Shown: piece after piece, positions 32,173-44,903 of the stretch
Position numbering within the stretch: position 1 is the stretch's first letter
Layout of the letters: the number at the start of each line of letters is the position of its first letter
Assembly: GCA_025200525.1 (NCBI GenBank)
Contig: CM045770.1
Location: forward strand, 132,584,200 to 132,648,199
Length of the DNA stretch: 64,000 nt
Origin: Camellia lanceoleosa
Lineage: Eukaryota > Streptophyta > Magnoliopsida > Ericales > Theaceae
Direction: 5' to 3'
Made by a program: the position numbers and the translations under genes
The notes under the pieces: model-generated
Databases searched by the model: none
Seen by the model: only the letters and a program-made list of their open reading frames with translations
What the model was told of the DNA's origin: nothing

Positions 32173-33523
32173 TTAAACTTGAACACCGAATTTCTTCACC
32201 TAACGGGACGTTGAAATGGACAACAAGGTTTCGGCAATAGACAGAAATATTTTTAAAATCAATCAGTTTGCCTTTTCTTGACTCTTTATTATAGTCAAGC
32301 ACTTCGCACATGCGATTCCCTTTCTGTTTCAGAACAACTAATTGCCAATTCAATACACCCATCACCTCTAGACAGGAAGAAAAATAAAACTATGCTTTAT
32401 TCAAATCAAAAATACCATTACCACGAACAACATCATTCATACTATCTGTAAAATACAGCTTTTGAGAAGGGGTATAAAATGCAGGGTCATCTAATATGCA
32501 GTTTGGATGAATACCCCAACTGCAAAAGAAATGAGAAACTAAATTAGCTATGCAGAATTATTTTTTTAAAATGGCAAACAAAAAAACTATTATAAACCTC
32601 AAAATACTTAATTAACTCACACGAGTTCCGTTGTCGACAAATTTTCAATGAAACGTTTAAAGGGTAGGGAAACCTTTTGCTTTTTCAACTATTTGCCGAC
32701 ATCTTGTTCGTTGACATCTTGTTCGTTGCCATTCCATTTTAATGGAAATAACAAAACTCTAACCATCATTCTCCTCAAAGCAACCAAGTCACTTTTGATT
32801 TCCCTTTTGAATTCTAAAACAACAAACAACATTACAAAAATTCAAAATTTTATTTTTCTTCTAAACAAATTTGAAAAACATAAATAACGAAACATATACC
32901 TTGTGAACTTTTTGCTTTAGCAACACATAATAATTTCGCACAATTCTTGACGACAGAAACGCTACTTTCCAACCTCCCACAATAGTAGGACACAAAAGGG
33001 TTCCAAGCATACAAATACTAGAGTCCAAAGATAACATCCCTGCGACAAAGAAAAAACATTAAGTAATAAACAATAATAATTAATCAATTTCAACATAAAC
33101 ATAATAGCCAACTTAATATTTATCTAAATAATTCAATAAAATGAACTTTAATGAGGTGCCACCGGCTACCCCTTTGACTCCATGTGCAATAATAATTGTT
33201 AGCCCATGTCTCCAAATTATCTCCAATCTTTTCCATAACAATATCAGATCCTTGCACAAAATGAACGTCTATGATGCGTTCATTATTTAAAGTCTTTAAT
33301 TCATAAAATTGAGCCTTGGCATCCTTAGCATTTTTAAAATGGCCAATACTTAATTCAAACATCTTGCCTTGCTCATTCACCAAATCATCCGCAAACGAAG
33401 ATATCCACTAGAAAAATAGAGCCCCTGATCCCGAACTAATCTATCAAAAGTTTTAGAACTTAAAGTGTTATCCCATGGATATACGTATCTTCCAGGATCA
33501 CCATATTTTGCCGTTATTTGCAG
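32173..33523 (-). pseudogene. Reverse gene copy, unit C
   Basis: Frameshift near the 3' end of exon 4 (about 32,190) and a stop in exon 3 (DVGK followed by TAG). The exon 1 donor is altered as in unit 0. Exon 1 is open downstream of 33,400, where a 2-bp deletion (GAAGATATCC) breaks its 5' part. Confidence 0.55.
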
Positions 33524-34430
33524 AATTTATTTAAAGGTTTTAACAACTTTAAACCCTTACATACAGAAACAGAGTGAATTAGGACACACAGTCTTGATAG
33601 ACACTAATATTTTTAGTAGTCAAGTTGCTATGCCAAAAATGATACCTTGGCAGAATATTACTTTTCTAGAAAGATGGCATATTCCCAATGCTGTTCCAGC
33701 CAGATCTATCATTAGACAATCATTGGATGATGTCATACTCAAGGCGGTAATGTATACCTCACCTTCAATAGGCCACATCGGCCATTGTCCAGAACTATGT
33801 CAAGCACCAGTTATAGAACAGCTCAATCCTACGTAGTGGATTTACCTAAGCCTTCTAGACAGTCTACTTCAGAACCTATAGAGTCAGTCTTGCAAGGAAT
33901 GCCTTCCAGACCTCTTAGTGACACCAACCCTGACAATACTACAGATCCAGTAGTTCAGGGAATCCAATTTTCAGAAAATCAAATACCACATGGTGTTTAT
34001 GAATCCAGAAGGCTTTATAGCCCTACAACAAGCGATATGAATTTTGAAATTTTATGGGTTTTACACTAGGAAGTGAAAATCGTAAAATCCTAAACCAGGA
34101 TTTTTTATAGGAAAAATACAAAGAATTTAGAAAATGGTATTTTGAAAACCGTAGTGAATTACAATTACAACAGCTTAAAATACAGTATTATGCTCATCTA
34201 AAGCAACACCAGCATCTTCAATCTTTTCCTTTACGGTATATAGGAAAATATAATGGTTCTAGAATCGCAAATTAATGTTCTAGAAAATATACAGAAAACT
34301 TGGGTAACAACAGATGGCCAAAGTGTTACTTATGTTCATCCACCTCCCCAATCATTGGAACTCAAGCCTAGTGCAATTATAAGTTCAAATAAACCACTAG
34401 TTATTACTGTGTTTGTTCAAACTCCAGAAC
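33524..34430 (+). pseudogene. Endogenous caulimovirid fragment, unit D
   Basis: Same blocks with frame changes near 33,740 and 34,070. NVLENIQKTWVTTDGQS and LVITVFVQTPERLSH are kept at the 3' end before the minisatellite. Confidence 0.5.
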
Positions 34431-35123
34431 GTCTGTCCCACACGTTCCCGTCTTGCATCTATCGCACGGTCACCTCACGTTGTGCATCTATGGTGCACAT
34501 CCCCCTCATAAATCTATTGCACAATCATCTCACGTTGTGCATCTATCGCACACGTTCCCTTCGTGCATCTATAGCACGAGCATGTCACGCTGTGCATCTA
34601 TCGTACACGTTCCCATCGTGCATCTATCGCACGATCATCTCACATTGTGCATCGATCGCACGACCATCTCACAGTGTGCATCTGTCACGGACGTTTCCAT
34701 CGTGCATCTATCGCAAGAAAATCTCAGGTTGTTCATCTATCGCGCACGTTCCCATCATGCATCTATCGCACAATGATCTCACGTTGTGCATCATTGGCGC
34801 ACGTTCCCATCGTGCATCCATCGCAGGTTCATCTCACGTTGTGCATCTACCGCGCACGTTCCCATTGTGCATCTATCACGTGATAATCTCACGTTGTCCA
34901 TCTATCGCCCACGTTCCCATCGTGTATCTATTGCACGATCAATGACAAAAGCTGATGGGCAAGGATGTAAACTAATATTTACCCCATTAACAGCATCAAC
35001 CAAATTGGAATTTCATATACTTCTAGGGCATTGATTGTCAAATTTTAAACATTAAGGTGTTAAAATGTAAAATGGTAATAACAAATGGGGATTTATTACA
35101 ATTTGTTGTAAAGTATTCTCTAA

Positions 35124-36468
35124 TTAAACTTGAACACTGACCTCTTCACCTAACGGGTCGTTGAAATGGACAACAAGGTTTCCGCAATAGACAGAAATAT
35201 TTTTAAAATTATTTGGTTCGCCTTTTCTTAACTCTTTACTATAGTCAAGCACTTCACACATGTGCTTCCCTTTCTCCTTCGAAACAACTAATTCCCAATT
35301 CAATACACCCATCACCTCTAGACCTGAAGAAATATAAAAATGTGCTTTATTCAAATCAAAAGTACCATGACCACGAACAACATCATTCATACCATCTATA
35401 AAATGCAACTTCTGGGAAGGGGTATAAAATGCACGTTCATTTAATATCCAGTCTAGATGAATACCCCAACTGCAAAACAAATGAGAAATTAAATTAGCTA
35501 TGGATAGTCATTTTTTTTTAAATGACAAACAAAAAACTATTATAAACCACAAAATACTTAATTAACTCACACGAGTTCCGTTGTCGACAAATTTTCAATG
35601 AAACATTTAAAGGGTAGGGAAACCTTTTTCTTTTTCAACTATTCGTCGACATCTTATTCGTTGACATCTTGTTCATTGCCATTCCGCTTTAATGGAAACA
35701 ACAAAACTCCAACCATCGCTCTCCTCAAAGCAACCAAGTCATTTCTGGTTTCCCTTTTGAATTCTACAACAACAAACAACATTACCAACATTCAATATAT
35801 ATATACATTAAATTTGAAAAACATAAATAACAAAACATATGCCTTGTGAACTTTTAGCTTTAGCAGCACATAATAATTTCGCATGATTCTTGACGATAGA
35901 AACGCTGCTTTCCAACCTCCTACAATAGTAGGACACAGAAGGGTTCCTAGCGTACAAATACTGGAGTCCAAAGATAACATCCCTGCGACAAAGGAAAAAC
36001 ATTAAGTAATAAACAATAATAATTAATCAATTTAAACATAAACAAAATAGCCAAATTAATATTTACCAAAATAATTCAATAAAATGATCTTTAATGAAGT
36101 GCCACCAGCTACCTCTTTGACTCCATGTGCAATAATAATTGTTGGCCCGTGTCTCCAAATTATCTCCAATCTTTTCCATAATAATATTAGATCCTTGCAC
36201 AAAATGAACGTCTATGATGCGTTCATTATTTAAAGTCTTTAATTCCTAAAATTGACCCTTGGCATCCATAGCATTTTTAAAATGGCCAATATTTATTTGA
36301 AACATCTTGCCTTGTTCATTCACCAAATCCTCCGCAAACGAAGTACATCCACTAGAAAAATAGAGCCCCTGATCCCAAACTAATCTATCAAAAGTTTTGG
36401 AACTTAGAGTGTTATCCCATGGATATACGTATCTTCCAGGATCACCACTGTTTGCAGATATTTCCATA
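35124..36468 (-). pseudogene. Reverse gene copy, unit D, with an ATG at the exon 1 start
   Basis: Exon 1 starts with an ATG two bases from the viral boundary (MEISANSGDPGRYVYPWDN). It is stopped after MDAKGQF by a nonsense codon shared with D'. Exon 4 is fully open (35,124 to about 35,466). Exon 3 has two stops. The ATG differs by a base or two from other units (CTAGAA or CCAGAA), so it may be chance. Confidence 0.55.
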
Positions 36469-39329
36469 ATTTATTTAAAGGTTTTAATAATTTTAAAGTC
36501 TTACATAAGGAAACAGAGTGAATTTGGACACATAGTCTTCATAGACAATAATCTTTTTAGTAGTCAAGTTGTTGTGCCAAAAATGATACCTTGGCAGAAT
36601 ATTACCTTTCCGAAAAGATGGCATATTCCAATTGTTGTTCCGACCAGACCTATCATTAGACAATCATTGGATGATGTCATACAGACTCAAGGCGGTAATG
36701 TATACCTTATCTTCAATAGGCCACATCAGCCATTGTGCGTATATGTCAAGTACCGCTTATAGAATAGCTTCATCCTACATAGTGGATTTATCTCAGTCTT
36801 CTAGACAGTCTACTTCAAAAACTATAGAGTCAGTCTTGCAAGGAATGCCTTCCAGACCTCCTAGTGACACCAACCTTGACAATACTACAGATCCAGTAGT
36901 TCAGGGAATCCAATTTTTAGAAAATCAAATACCACATGGTGTTTATGAATCCAGAAGGCCTTATAGCCCTACAAAAAGCGATATGAATTTTGAAATTTAA
37001 TGGATTTTACACCAGGAAGTGAAAATCGTAAAATCTTAAACCATGATGTTTTATAGGAGAAATATAGAGAATTTAGAAAATGGTATTTTGAAAACCATAG
37101 TGAATTACAGTTAGAATAACTTAAAATACAGTATTATGCTCATCTAAAGCAACACCAGCAGCTTCAATCTTTTCCTTTATGGTATATAGGAAAATATAAT
37201 GGTTCCAGAATTGCAAATTAATGTTCTTGAAAATATACAGAAAACTTGGGTAACAACAGATGGCCAGAGTATTACTTCTGTTCATCCACCTCCCCAATCA
37301 TTGGAACTCAAGCCTAGTTTAATTATAAGTTCAAATAAACCTCTAGTTATTACATCCCCTGTTGAAACTCCAGAACATCTATCGTACGGTCATCTCACGT
37401 TGTGCATCTATCGCGCACGTCACCCTCATATATCTATTGCACAATCATCTCAGGTTATGTATCTATCACACACGTTCCCTTCGTGCATTTATAGCACGAT
37501 CATGTCACATTGTGCATCTATCGCACACGTTCCAATCGTTCATCTATCGCATGATCATCTCATGTTGTGCATCGATCGCACGACCATCTCACGTTGTTCA
37601 TCTATCACGAACATTTCCATCATGCATCTATCGCACGAACATCTCACGTTGTGCATCTATCGTGCACGTTCCCATCATGCATCTATTGTACAACGATCTT
37701 ACGTTGTGCATCATTGGCGCACATTCCCATCATGCATCCATCGGCATCCATCACACGCTCATCTCACGTTGTTCATCTATCGCACGCTCCCATCGCATCT
37801 ATCGCACGATCAATGACAAGAGCCGATGGGCAAGGATGTAAACTAATATTTACCCCATTAACAAAGATCAACCAAACCGAATTTCATATACTTCAAGGGC
37901 ATTGATTGTCAAATTTTAAACATTAAGGTGGTAAAATGTAAAATGGTAATAGCAAATGGGGATTTATTATAATTTATTGTAAAGTATTCTCTAATTAAAC
38001 TTAAACATCGACTGCTCACCTAACGGGTCGTTGAAATGGACAACAAGGTTTCGCAATAGATGTAAATATTTTTAAAATCATTCGTTCGCTTTTTCTTTAC
38101 TCTTTACTATAGTCAAGCACTTTGCACATGCGATTCTTTCTTTCAAACAACTAATTCCCAATTCAATACACCCATCACCTCTAGACTTGAAGAAACATAA
38201 AAATGTGCTTTATTCAAATCAAAAGTACCATGACCACTAACAACATCATTCATACTATCTATAAAATGCAGATTCTGAGAAGGGGTATAAAACGCAGGGT
38301 CATTTAATATCCAGTCTAGATGAATACCCCTACTACAAAACAAATGAGAAATTAAATTAGCTATGCATAATCATTTTTTTTTTTAAATGAGAAACAAAAA
38401 ACTATTAGAAACCACAAAATACTTAATTAACTCACACGAGTTCCATTGTCGACAAATTTTCAACGAAACATTTAAAGGGTAGGGAAACCTTTTCCTTTTT
38501 CAACTATTCGTCGACATCTTATTCGTTGACATCCTGTTCGTTGCCATTCCATTTTAATGGAAACAACAAAACCCTAACCATCATTTTCCTCAAAGCAACA
38601 AAGTCATTTCTGGTTTCCCTTTTGAATTCTACAACAACAAACAACATTACCAAATTTCAATATATATATTAAATTTGAAAAACATAAATAACAAAACATA
38701 TGCCTTGTGAACTTTTAGCTTTAGCAACACATAATAATTTCGCACGATTCTTGACTATAGAAACGCTGCTTTCCAACCTCCCACATTAGCAGGACACAGA
38801 AAGGTTCATAGCGTACAAATACTGGAGTCCAAAGATAACATCCCTGTGACAAAAAAAAAAAAAAAAAAATTAAGTAATTAACAATAATAATTAATCAATT
38901 TAAACATAAACAAAATAGCCAAATTAATATTTACCAAAATAACTCAATAATATGATCTTTAATGAAGTGCCACCAGCTACCCCTTTTGCTCCATGTGCAA
39001 CAATAATTTATGGGCCATGTCTCCAAATTATCTCCAATCTTTTCCATAATAATATCATATCCTTGCACAAAATGAACGTCTATGATGCGCTCATTATTTA
39101 AAGTCTTTAATTCCTAAAATTGAGCCTTGGCATCCACAGCATTTTTAAAATGGCCAATACTTATTTCAAACATCTTGCCTTGTTTATTCACCAAATCCTC
39201 CGCAAAACTAAGTACATCCACTAGAAAAAGAGCCCCGATCCCTAACTAATCTATCAAAAGTTTTAGAACTTAGAGTGTTATCCCATGGATATACGTATCT
39301 TCCAGATCACCACCTTTTATAGTTATTTT
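36469..39329. repeat. Array unit E (2,861 bp)
   Basis: Viral fragment 36,469-37,375, minisatellite about 37,375-37,815, reverse gene about 38,001-39,329. A run of about 20 A at 38,851 lies in intron 1 of the reverse gene (a T-rich acceptor tract on the minus strand). Confidence 0.85.
38001..39329 (-). pseudogene. Reverse gene copy, unit E
   Basis: Indels in exon 4 (38,005-38,150), stops in exon 3, and TTCCTAAAATTG nonsense in exon 1 (about 39,112). Exon 2's acceptor tract is an expanded poly-T on the minus strand. Confidence 0.55.
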
Positions 39330-41992
39330 AATTTATTTAAGGGTTTTAACAACTTTAAAGCCTTACATACTAAACAGAGTGAATTAGGACACACTGCCTT
39401 AATAGACACTAATCTTTTCAAGAGTCTGTTGTTGTGCCAAAATGATACCTTGGCGTAATATTACTTTTCCGTAAAGATGGCGATTCCCAATGTCGCTCCA
39501 AATGCACCTATCATTAGACAATCATTGGATGATGTCATACACTCAAGGCAAGAATGTATACCTCACATTCAACAGCCACATTGGCCATTGTCCGTATATG
39601 TCAAGTACCGCTTATAGAATTGCTCTATCCTATAGAGTGGATCTACCCGAGTCTTCTAGACAATCTACTTCAAAACCTATAGAGTCACCCCACAAGGAAT
39701 GTCTTCTGCACCTCCTAGTGACACCAACCCCGACAATACTAAAGATCCAAAGAGTTCAGTGGAATCCAATTTTCGTAAAATCAAATACCGATGGTGTTTA
39801 TGAATCTAGAAGGCCTTATAGCCCTCGCAGAAGTTTATATGAATTTTGCACTGTGAAGTTAAAATTGTAAAATCCCAAACCAGATTTTTACAAGAAAAAT
39901 GCAGAATTTAGAAAATGGTATTTTGAAAACCATAGTGAATTACGTTGCAACAACTTAAAATACAAGATATGCTCATCTAGAGCAACACCAAAGAACTTCA
40001 TTCTTTTCCTTTATGGTATAAGGAAAATATAATGGTTCCGTAATCATCGGAACCATTGGAACTCAAGCCTAGTAGAATTATAAGTTCAAATAAACCACTA
40101 GTTATTACGCCTTTGTTGAAAGTCCGTAACGCCTATCCCTTGTGTTCTCATCTTACATCAATCACACGATCATCTCACGCCAGCACCTATCGCAAGACGC
40201 CCCCTCATGCATCTATTGCACAATCATCTCACGTTGTGCATCTATCGCACGCTGCTTCCTCGTGCATCTATAGCACGCTCATCTCACGCCAGCATCTATC
40301 GCACACGCCCTATTGTGCTTCTATCGCACGATCATCTCACGCCAGTGCATCGCTCGCGACGACGTCTTCACGTTGTGCTTCTATCGCAAGATGTTCCCAT
40401 CATGCATCTATCATATGATGATCTCACATTGCGCCATTGGCGACGCTCCCATCGTGCATCTATTGCACGATCAATGACAAGAGTTGATTGGCAGGAGGTA
40501 AACTAATATTTAAAGCATTAACATCATCAACCAAACCGAATTTCATATACTTCAACGGGTTGATTGTCAAATTTTAAATATTAAGGTGGTAAAATGTAAA
40601 ATGGTAATAGCAAAAGGGATTTATTATAATTTATTGTAAAGTATTCTCTAATTAAACTTGAAGATTAACCTCATCACCTAACGGTCGTTAAAATGGACAA
40701 CAAGGTTTCGCAATAGATGTAAATATTTTTAAAATCAATCGGTTCGCTTTTCTTGACTCTTTATTATAGTCAAGCACTTCGCACACGATTCCCTTCGCTT
40801 TGAACAACTAATTGCCAATTCAATACACCCATCACCTCTAGACTGGAAGAAATATAAAAATGTGTTTTATTCAAATCAAAAGTACCATTACCACGAACAA
40901 CATCATTCATACTACCTATAAAATACAGCTTCTGAGAAGGGGTATCAAATGCAGGGCCATCTAATATGCAGTTTGGATGAATACCCCAACTGCAAAAGAA
41001 ATAAGAAACTAAATAAGCTATGTAGAATTATTTTTTTAAAATGGGAAACAAAAAAACTATTATAAACCTCAAAACACTTAATTAACTCACACGAGTTCCG
41101 TTGTCGACAAATTTCCAATGAAATGTTTAAAGGGTAGGGAAACCTTTTGCTTTTTCAACTGTTTGCCGACATCTTGTTCGTTGACATCTTGTTTGTTGCC
41201 ATTCCATTTTAATGGAAATAACAAAACTCTAACCATCATTCTCCTGAAAGAAACCAAGTCACTTCTGATTTCCTTTTTGAATTCTACAACAACAAACAAC
41301 ATTACAAAAATTCAATTTTTTTTTTCTTTTAAAAAAATTTGAAAAACATAAATAACGAAACATATACCTTGTGAACTTTTTGCATTAGCAACACATAATA
41401 ATTTCGCATGATTCTTGACGACAGAAACGCTACTTTCCAACCTCCCACAATAGTAGGACACAAAAGGGTTCCTAGCGTACAAATACTGGAGTCCAAATAT
41501 AACATCCCTGCAACAAAGAAAAAACATTATGTAATAAACAATAATAATTAATCAATTTCAACATAAACATAATAGCCAAATTAATATTTATCTAAGTAAT
41601 TCAATAAAATGATCTTTAATGAAGTGCCACCAGCTACCCCTTTGACTCCGTGTGCGATAATAATTGTTAGCGCATGTCTCCAAGTTATCTCCAATCTTTT
41701 CCATAACAATATCAGATCCTTGCACAAAATGAACGTCTATGATGCGTTCATTATTTAAAGTCTTTAATTCATAAAATTGAGCCTTGGCATCCGTAGCATT
41801 TTTAAAATGGCCAATACTTATTTCAAACATCTTGCTATGTTCATTCACCAAATCATCCGCAAACGAAGTATATCCACTAGAAAAATAGAGCCCCTAATCC
41901 CGAACTAATCTATCAAAAGTTTTAGAACTTAGAGTGTTATCCCATGGATATACGTATTTTCCAGGATCACCACGATTTACAGTTATATCCAA
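39330..41992. repeat. Array unit F (2,663 bp)
   Basis: Viral fragment 39,330-40,130, minisatellite about 40,130-40,475, reverse gene 40,652-41,992. The viral part and minisatellite are full of small motif swaps, while the following intron/exon part is clean. Confidence 0.85.
40652..41992 (-). pseudogene. Reverse gene copy, unit F
   Basis: Exon 3 is intact (about 41,097-41,289, DVGKQLKKQKVSLPF). Exon 4 has small indels (CTAACGGTCG for CTAACGGGTCG) that may be consensus error. Exon 1 is open with CANNYYRTRSQRG. Confidence 0.5.
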
Positions 41993-44903
41993 AATTTATT
42001 TAAAGGTTTTAACAACTTTAAACCCTTACATACGGAAACAGAGTGAATTAGGACACACAGTCTTAATAGACACTAATCTTTTTAGTAGTCAAGTTGCTAG
42101 GCCGAAAATGATACCTTGGCGTAATATTACTTTTCCAAAAGAAGGCATATTCCCAATGTCGCTCCAAATTCTATCATTTGACAATCATCGGATGATGTCA
42201 TACTCAAGGCGTAATGTATACCTCACCTTTAATAGGCCACATCAGCCATTGTCCAGAAGTATGTCAAGTACCAGTTATAGAACAGCTCCATCCTACAGAG
42301 TGGAATTACCTAAGCCTTCCGCAGCCTACTTCGTAACCTATAGAGTCATTTTGCAAGGAATGCTGCCCAAACCTCCTAGTGACGCCAACCCCGACAATAC
42401 TACGATCCAAGAGTTCAGGAATCCAATTTTCGAAAACCAAATACCACATGGTGTTTATGAATCCAGAAGGCCTTATAGCCCTACAACAAGCGATGTGAAT
42501 TTTGAAATTTTATGGGTTTTACACCAGGAAGTGAAAATCGTAAAATCCTAAACCAGGATGTTTTACAGGAAAAATATAGAAAATTTACAAAATGGTATTT
42601 TGAAAACCATAGTGAATTACAGCTATAAATAAATTTTAAAATACAAGATATGCTCATCTAAAGCAACACCAGGAACTTCAATCTTTTCCTTTATGGTATA
42701 TAGAAAGATATAATGGTTCTAGAATCACAAATTAATGTTCTTGAAAATATGCAGAAAACTTAGGTAACAACAGATGGCCAAAGTATTACTTCTGTTCATC
42801 CACCTCCCCAATCATTGGAACTCAAGCCTAGTGCAATTATAAGTTCAAATAAACCACTAGTTATTAAAGTCTTTGTTCAAAGTCCAGAACGTCTATCCCA
42901 CACGTTCCCGTCTTGCATCTATCGCACGGTCATCTCACGCTGTGCATCTATCATGCACGCCCCTCATACTTCTATTGCACAATCATCTCACGCTGCATCT
43001 ATCGCACACGCCCTTCAGGCGCGCCTATAGCACGATCATGTCACGCTGCATCTATCGCACACGCTCCATCGCATCTATCGATTATCATCTCACTTGTGCA
43101 TCGATCGGATGACCATCTCATGGTGTGCATCCGTCACGGACGCTTCCATCGCATCTATCGCACTAACATCTCACGTTGTTCATCTATCGCGACGCTCCCA
43201 TCATGCATCTATCGCACAATGATCTCACGCCAGCATCATTGGCGACGCTCCCATCGTGCATCCATCGCGACGCTCATCTCACGCCAGCATCTATCCCGCG
43301 ACGCTCCCATCGCATCTATCACATGATAATCTCACGCCAGCATCTATCGCCGACGCTCCCATCGCATATATCGCACGATCAATGACAAGAGCCGATGGGC
43401 AAGGATGTAAACTACTATTTACCCCATTAACAGCATCAACCAAACTGGAATTTCATATACTTGAAGGGCATTGATTGCCAAATTTTCAACATTAAGGTGT
43501 TAAAATGTAAAATGGTAATAGCAAATGGGGATTTATTAAAATTTATTTTAAAGTATTCTCTAGTTAAACTTGAACACTGACCTCTTCACCTAACGGGTCA
43601 TTGAAATGGACAACAAGGTTTCTAATAGATGTAAATATTTTAAAAATTATTCGGCTCGCCTTTTCTTAACTCTTTACTATAGTCAAGCACTTCGCACATG
43701 CGATTCCCTTTCTCTTTCGGAACAACTAATTCCTAATTCAATCCACCCATCACCTCTAGACAAGAAAAAATATAAAAATGTGCTTTATTCAAATCAAAAG
43801 TACCATGACCACGACCAACATCATTCATACCATCTATAAAATGCAGCTTCTGAGAAGGGGTATAAAATGCAGGTTCATTTAATATCCAGTCTAGATGAAT
43901 ACCCCTATTGCAAAACAAATGAGAAATAAAATTAGCTATGCATAGTCATTTTTTTTAAATGACAAACAAAAAACTATTATAAACCAAAAAATACTTAATT
44001 AACTCACACGAGTTCCGTTGTCAACAAATTTTCAATGAAACATTTAAAGGGTAGGGAAACCTTTTTCTTTTTCAACTATTCGTCAACATCTTATTCATTG
44101 ACATCTTGTTCGTTGCCATTCCGTTTTAACGGAAACAACAAAACTCTAACCGTCATTCTCCTCAAAGCAACCAAGTAATTTCTGGTTTCCCTTTTGAATT
44201 CTACAACAACAAACAACATTACCAACATTCAATATATATATATATTTAATTTGAAAACATAAATAATAAAACATATACCTTGTGAAATTTTAGCTTTAGC
44301 AAAGACATAATAATTCCACATGATTCTTGACGATAGAAACGCCGCTTTCCAACCTCCCACAGAGTAGGACATGTATGGGTTCCCAACAGACAAATATCGG
44401 GGTCCAAAGATAACATCCCTGCGACAAAGAAAAAACATAAAGTAATAAACAATAATAATTAATCAATTTAAACATAAACAAAATATCCAAATTAATATTT
44501 ACCAAAATAATTCAATAAAATGATCTTTAATGAAGTGCCACCAGCTACCTCTTTGACTCCATGTGCAATAATAATTGTTGGCCCATGTCTCCAAATTATC
44601 TCCTATCTTTTCCATAATAATATTAGATCCTTGCACAAAATGAACGTCTATGATGCGTTCATTATTTAAAGTCTTTAATTCATAAAATTGAACCTTGGCA
44701 TCCATAGCATATTTAAAATGGCCAATATTTATTTGAAACATCTTGCCTTGTTCATTCACCAAATCCTTCGCAAACGAAGTACATCCACAAGAAAGATAGA
44801 GCCCCTGATCCCGAACTAATCTATCAAAAGTTTTAGAACTTAGAGTGTTATCCCATGGATATACGTATCTTCCAGGATCACCACCGTTTGCAGTTATTTC
44901 CAG
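41993..44903. repeat. Array unit A' (2,911 bp)
   Basis: Viral fragment 41,993-42,895, minisatellite about 42,895-43,384, reverse gene 43,564-44,903. It pairs with A by the shared exon 4 nonsense codon. Confidence 0.85.
43564..44903 (-). pseudogene. Reverse gene copy, unit A'
   Basis: Shares the exon 4 TAG with A. Exon 1 is open (44,499-44,762 and upstream). A small indel lies in exon 2 near 44,303. Confidence 0.55.

Larger units (their letters stand above)
30790..33523. repeat. Array unit C (2,734 bp)
   Basis: Viral fragment 30,790-31,620 (best preserved copy), short minisatellite about 31,620-31,992, reverse gene 32,173-33,523. The shorter length comes mainly from fewer minisatellite units. 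Confidence 0.85.
33524..36468. repeat. Array unit D (2,945 bp)
   Basis: Viral fragment 33,524-34,430, minisatellite about 34,430-34,944, reverse gene 35,124-36,468. Confidence 0.85.

Noticed and set aside
38851..38872. Poly-A run as a retroposed transcript tail
   Set aside because: It replaces GAAAAAACATT at the intron 1 acceptor of the reverse gene in E and E' only, so it is an expanded homopolymer. There is no associated cDNA or target duplication.
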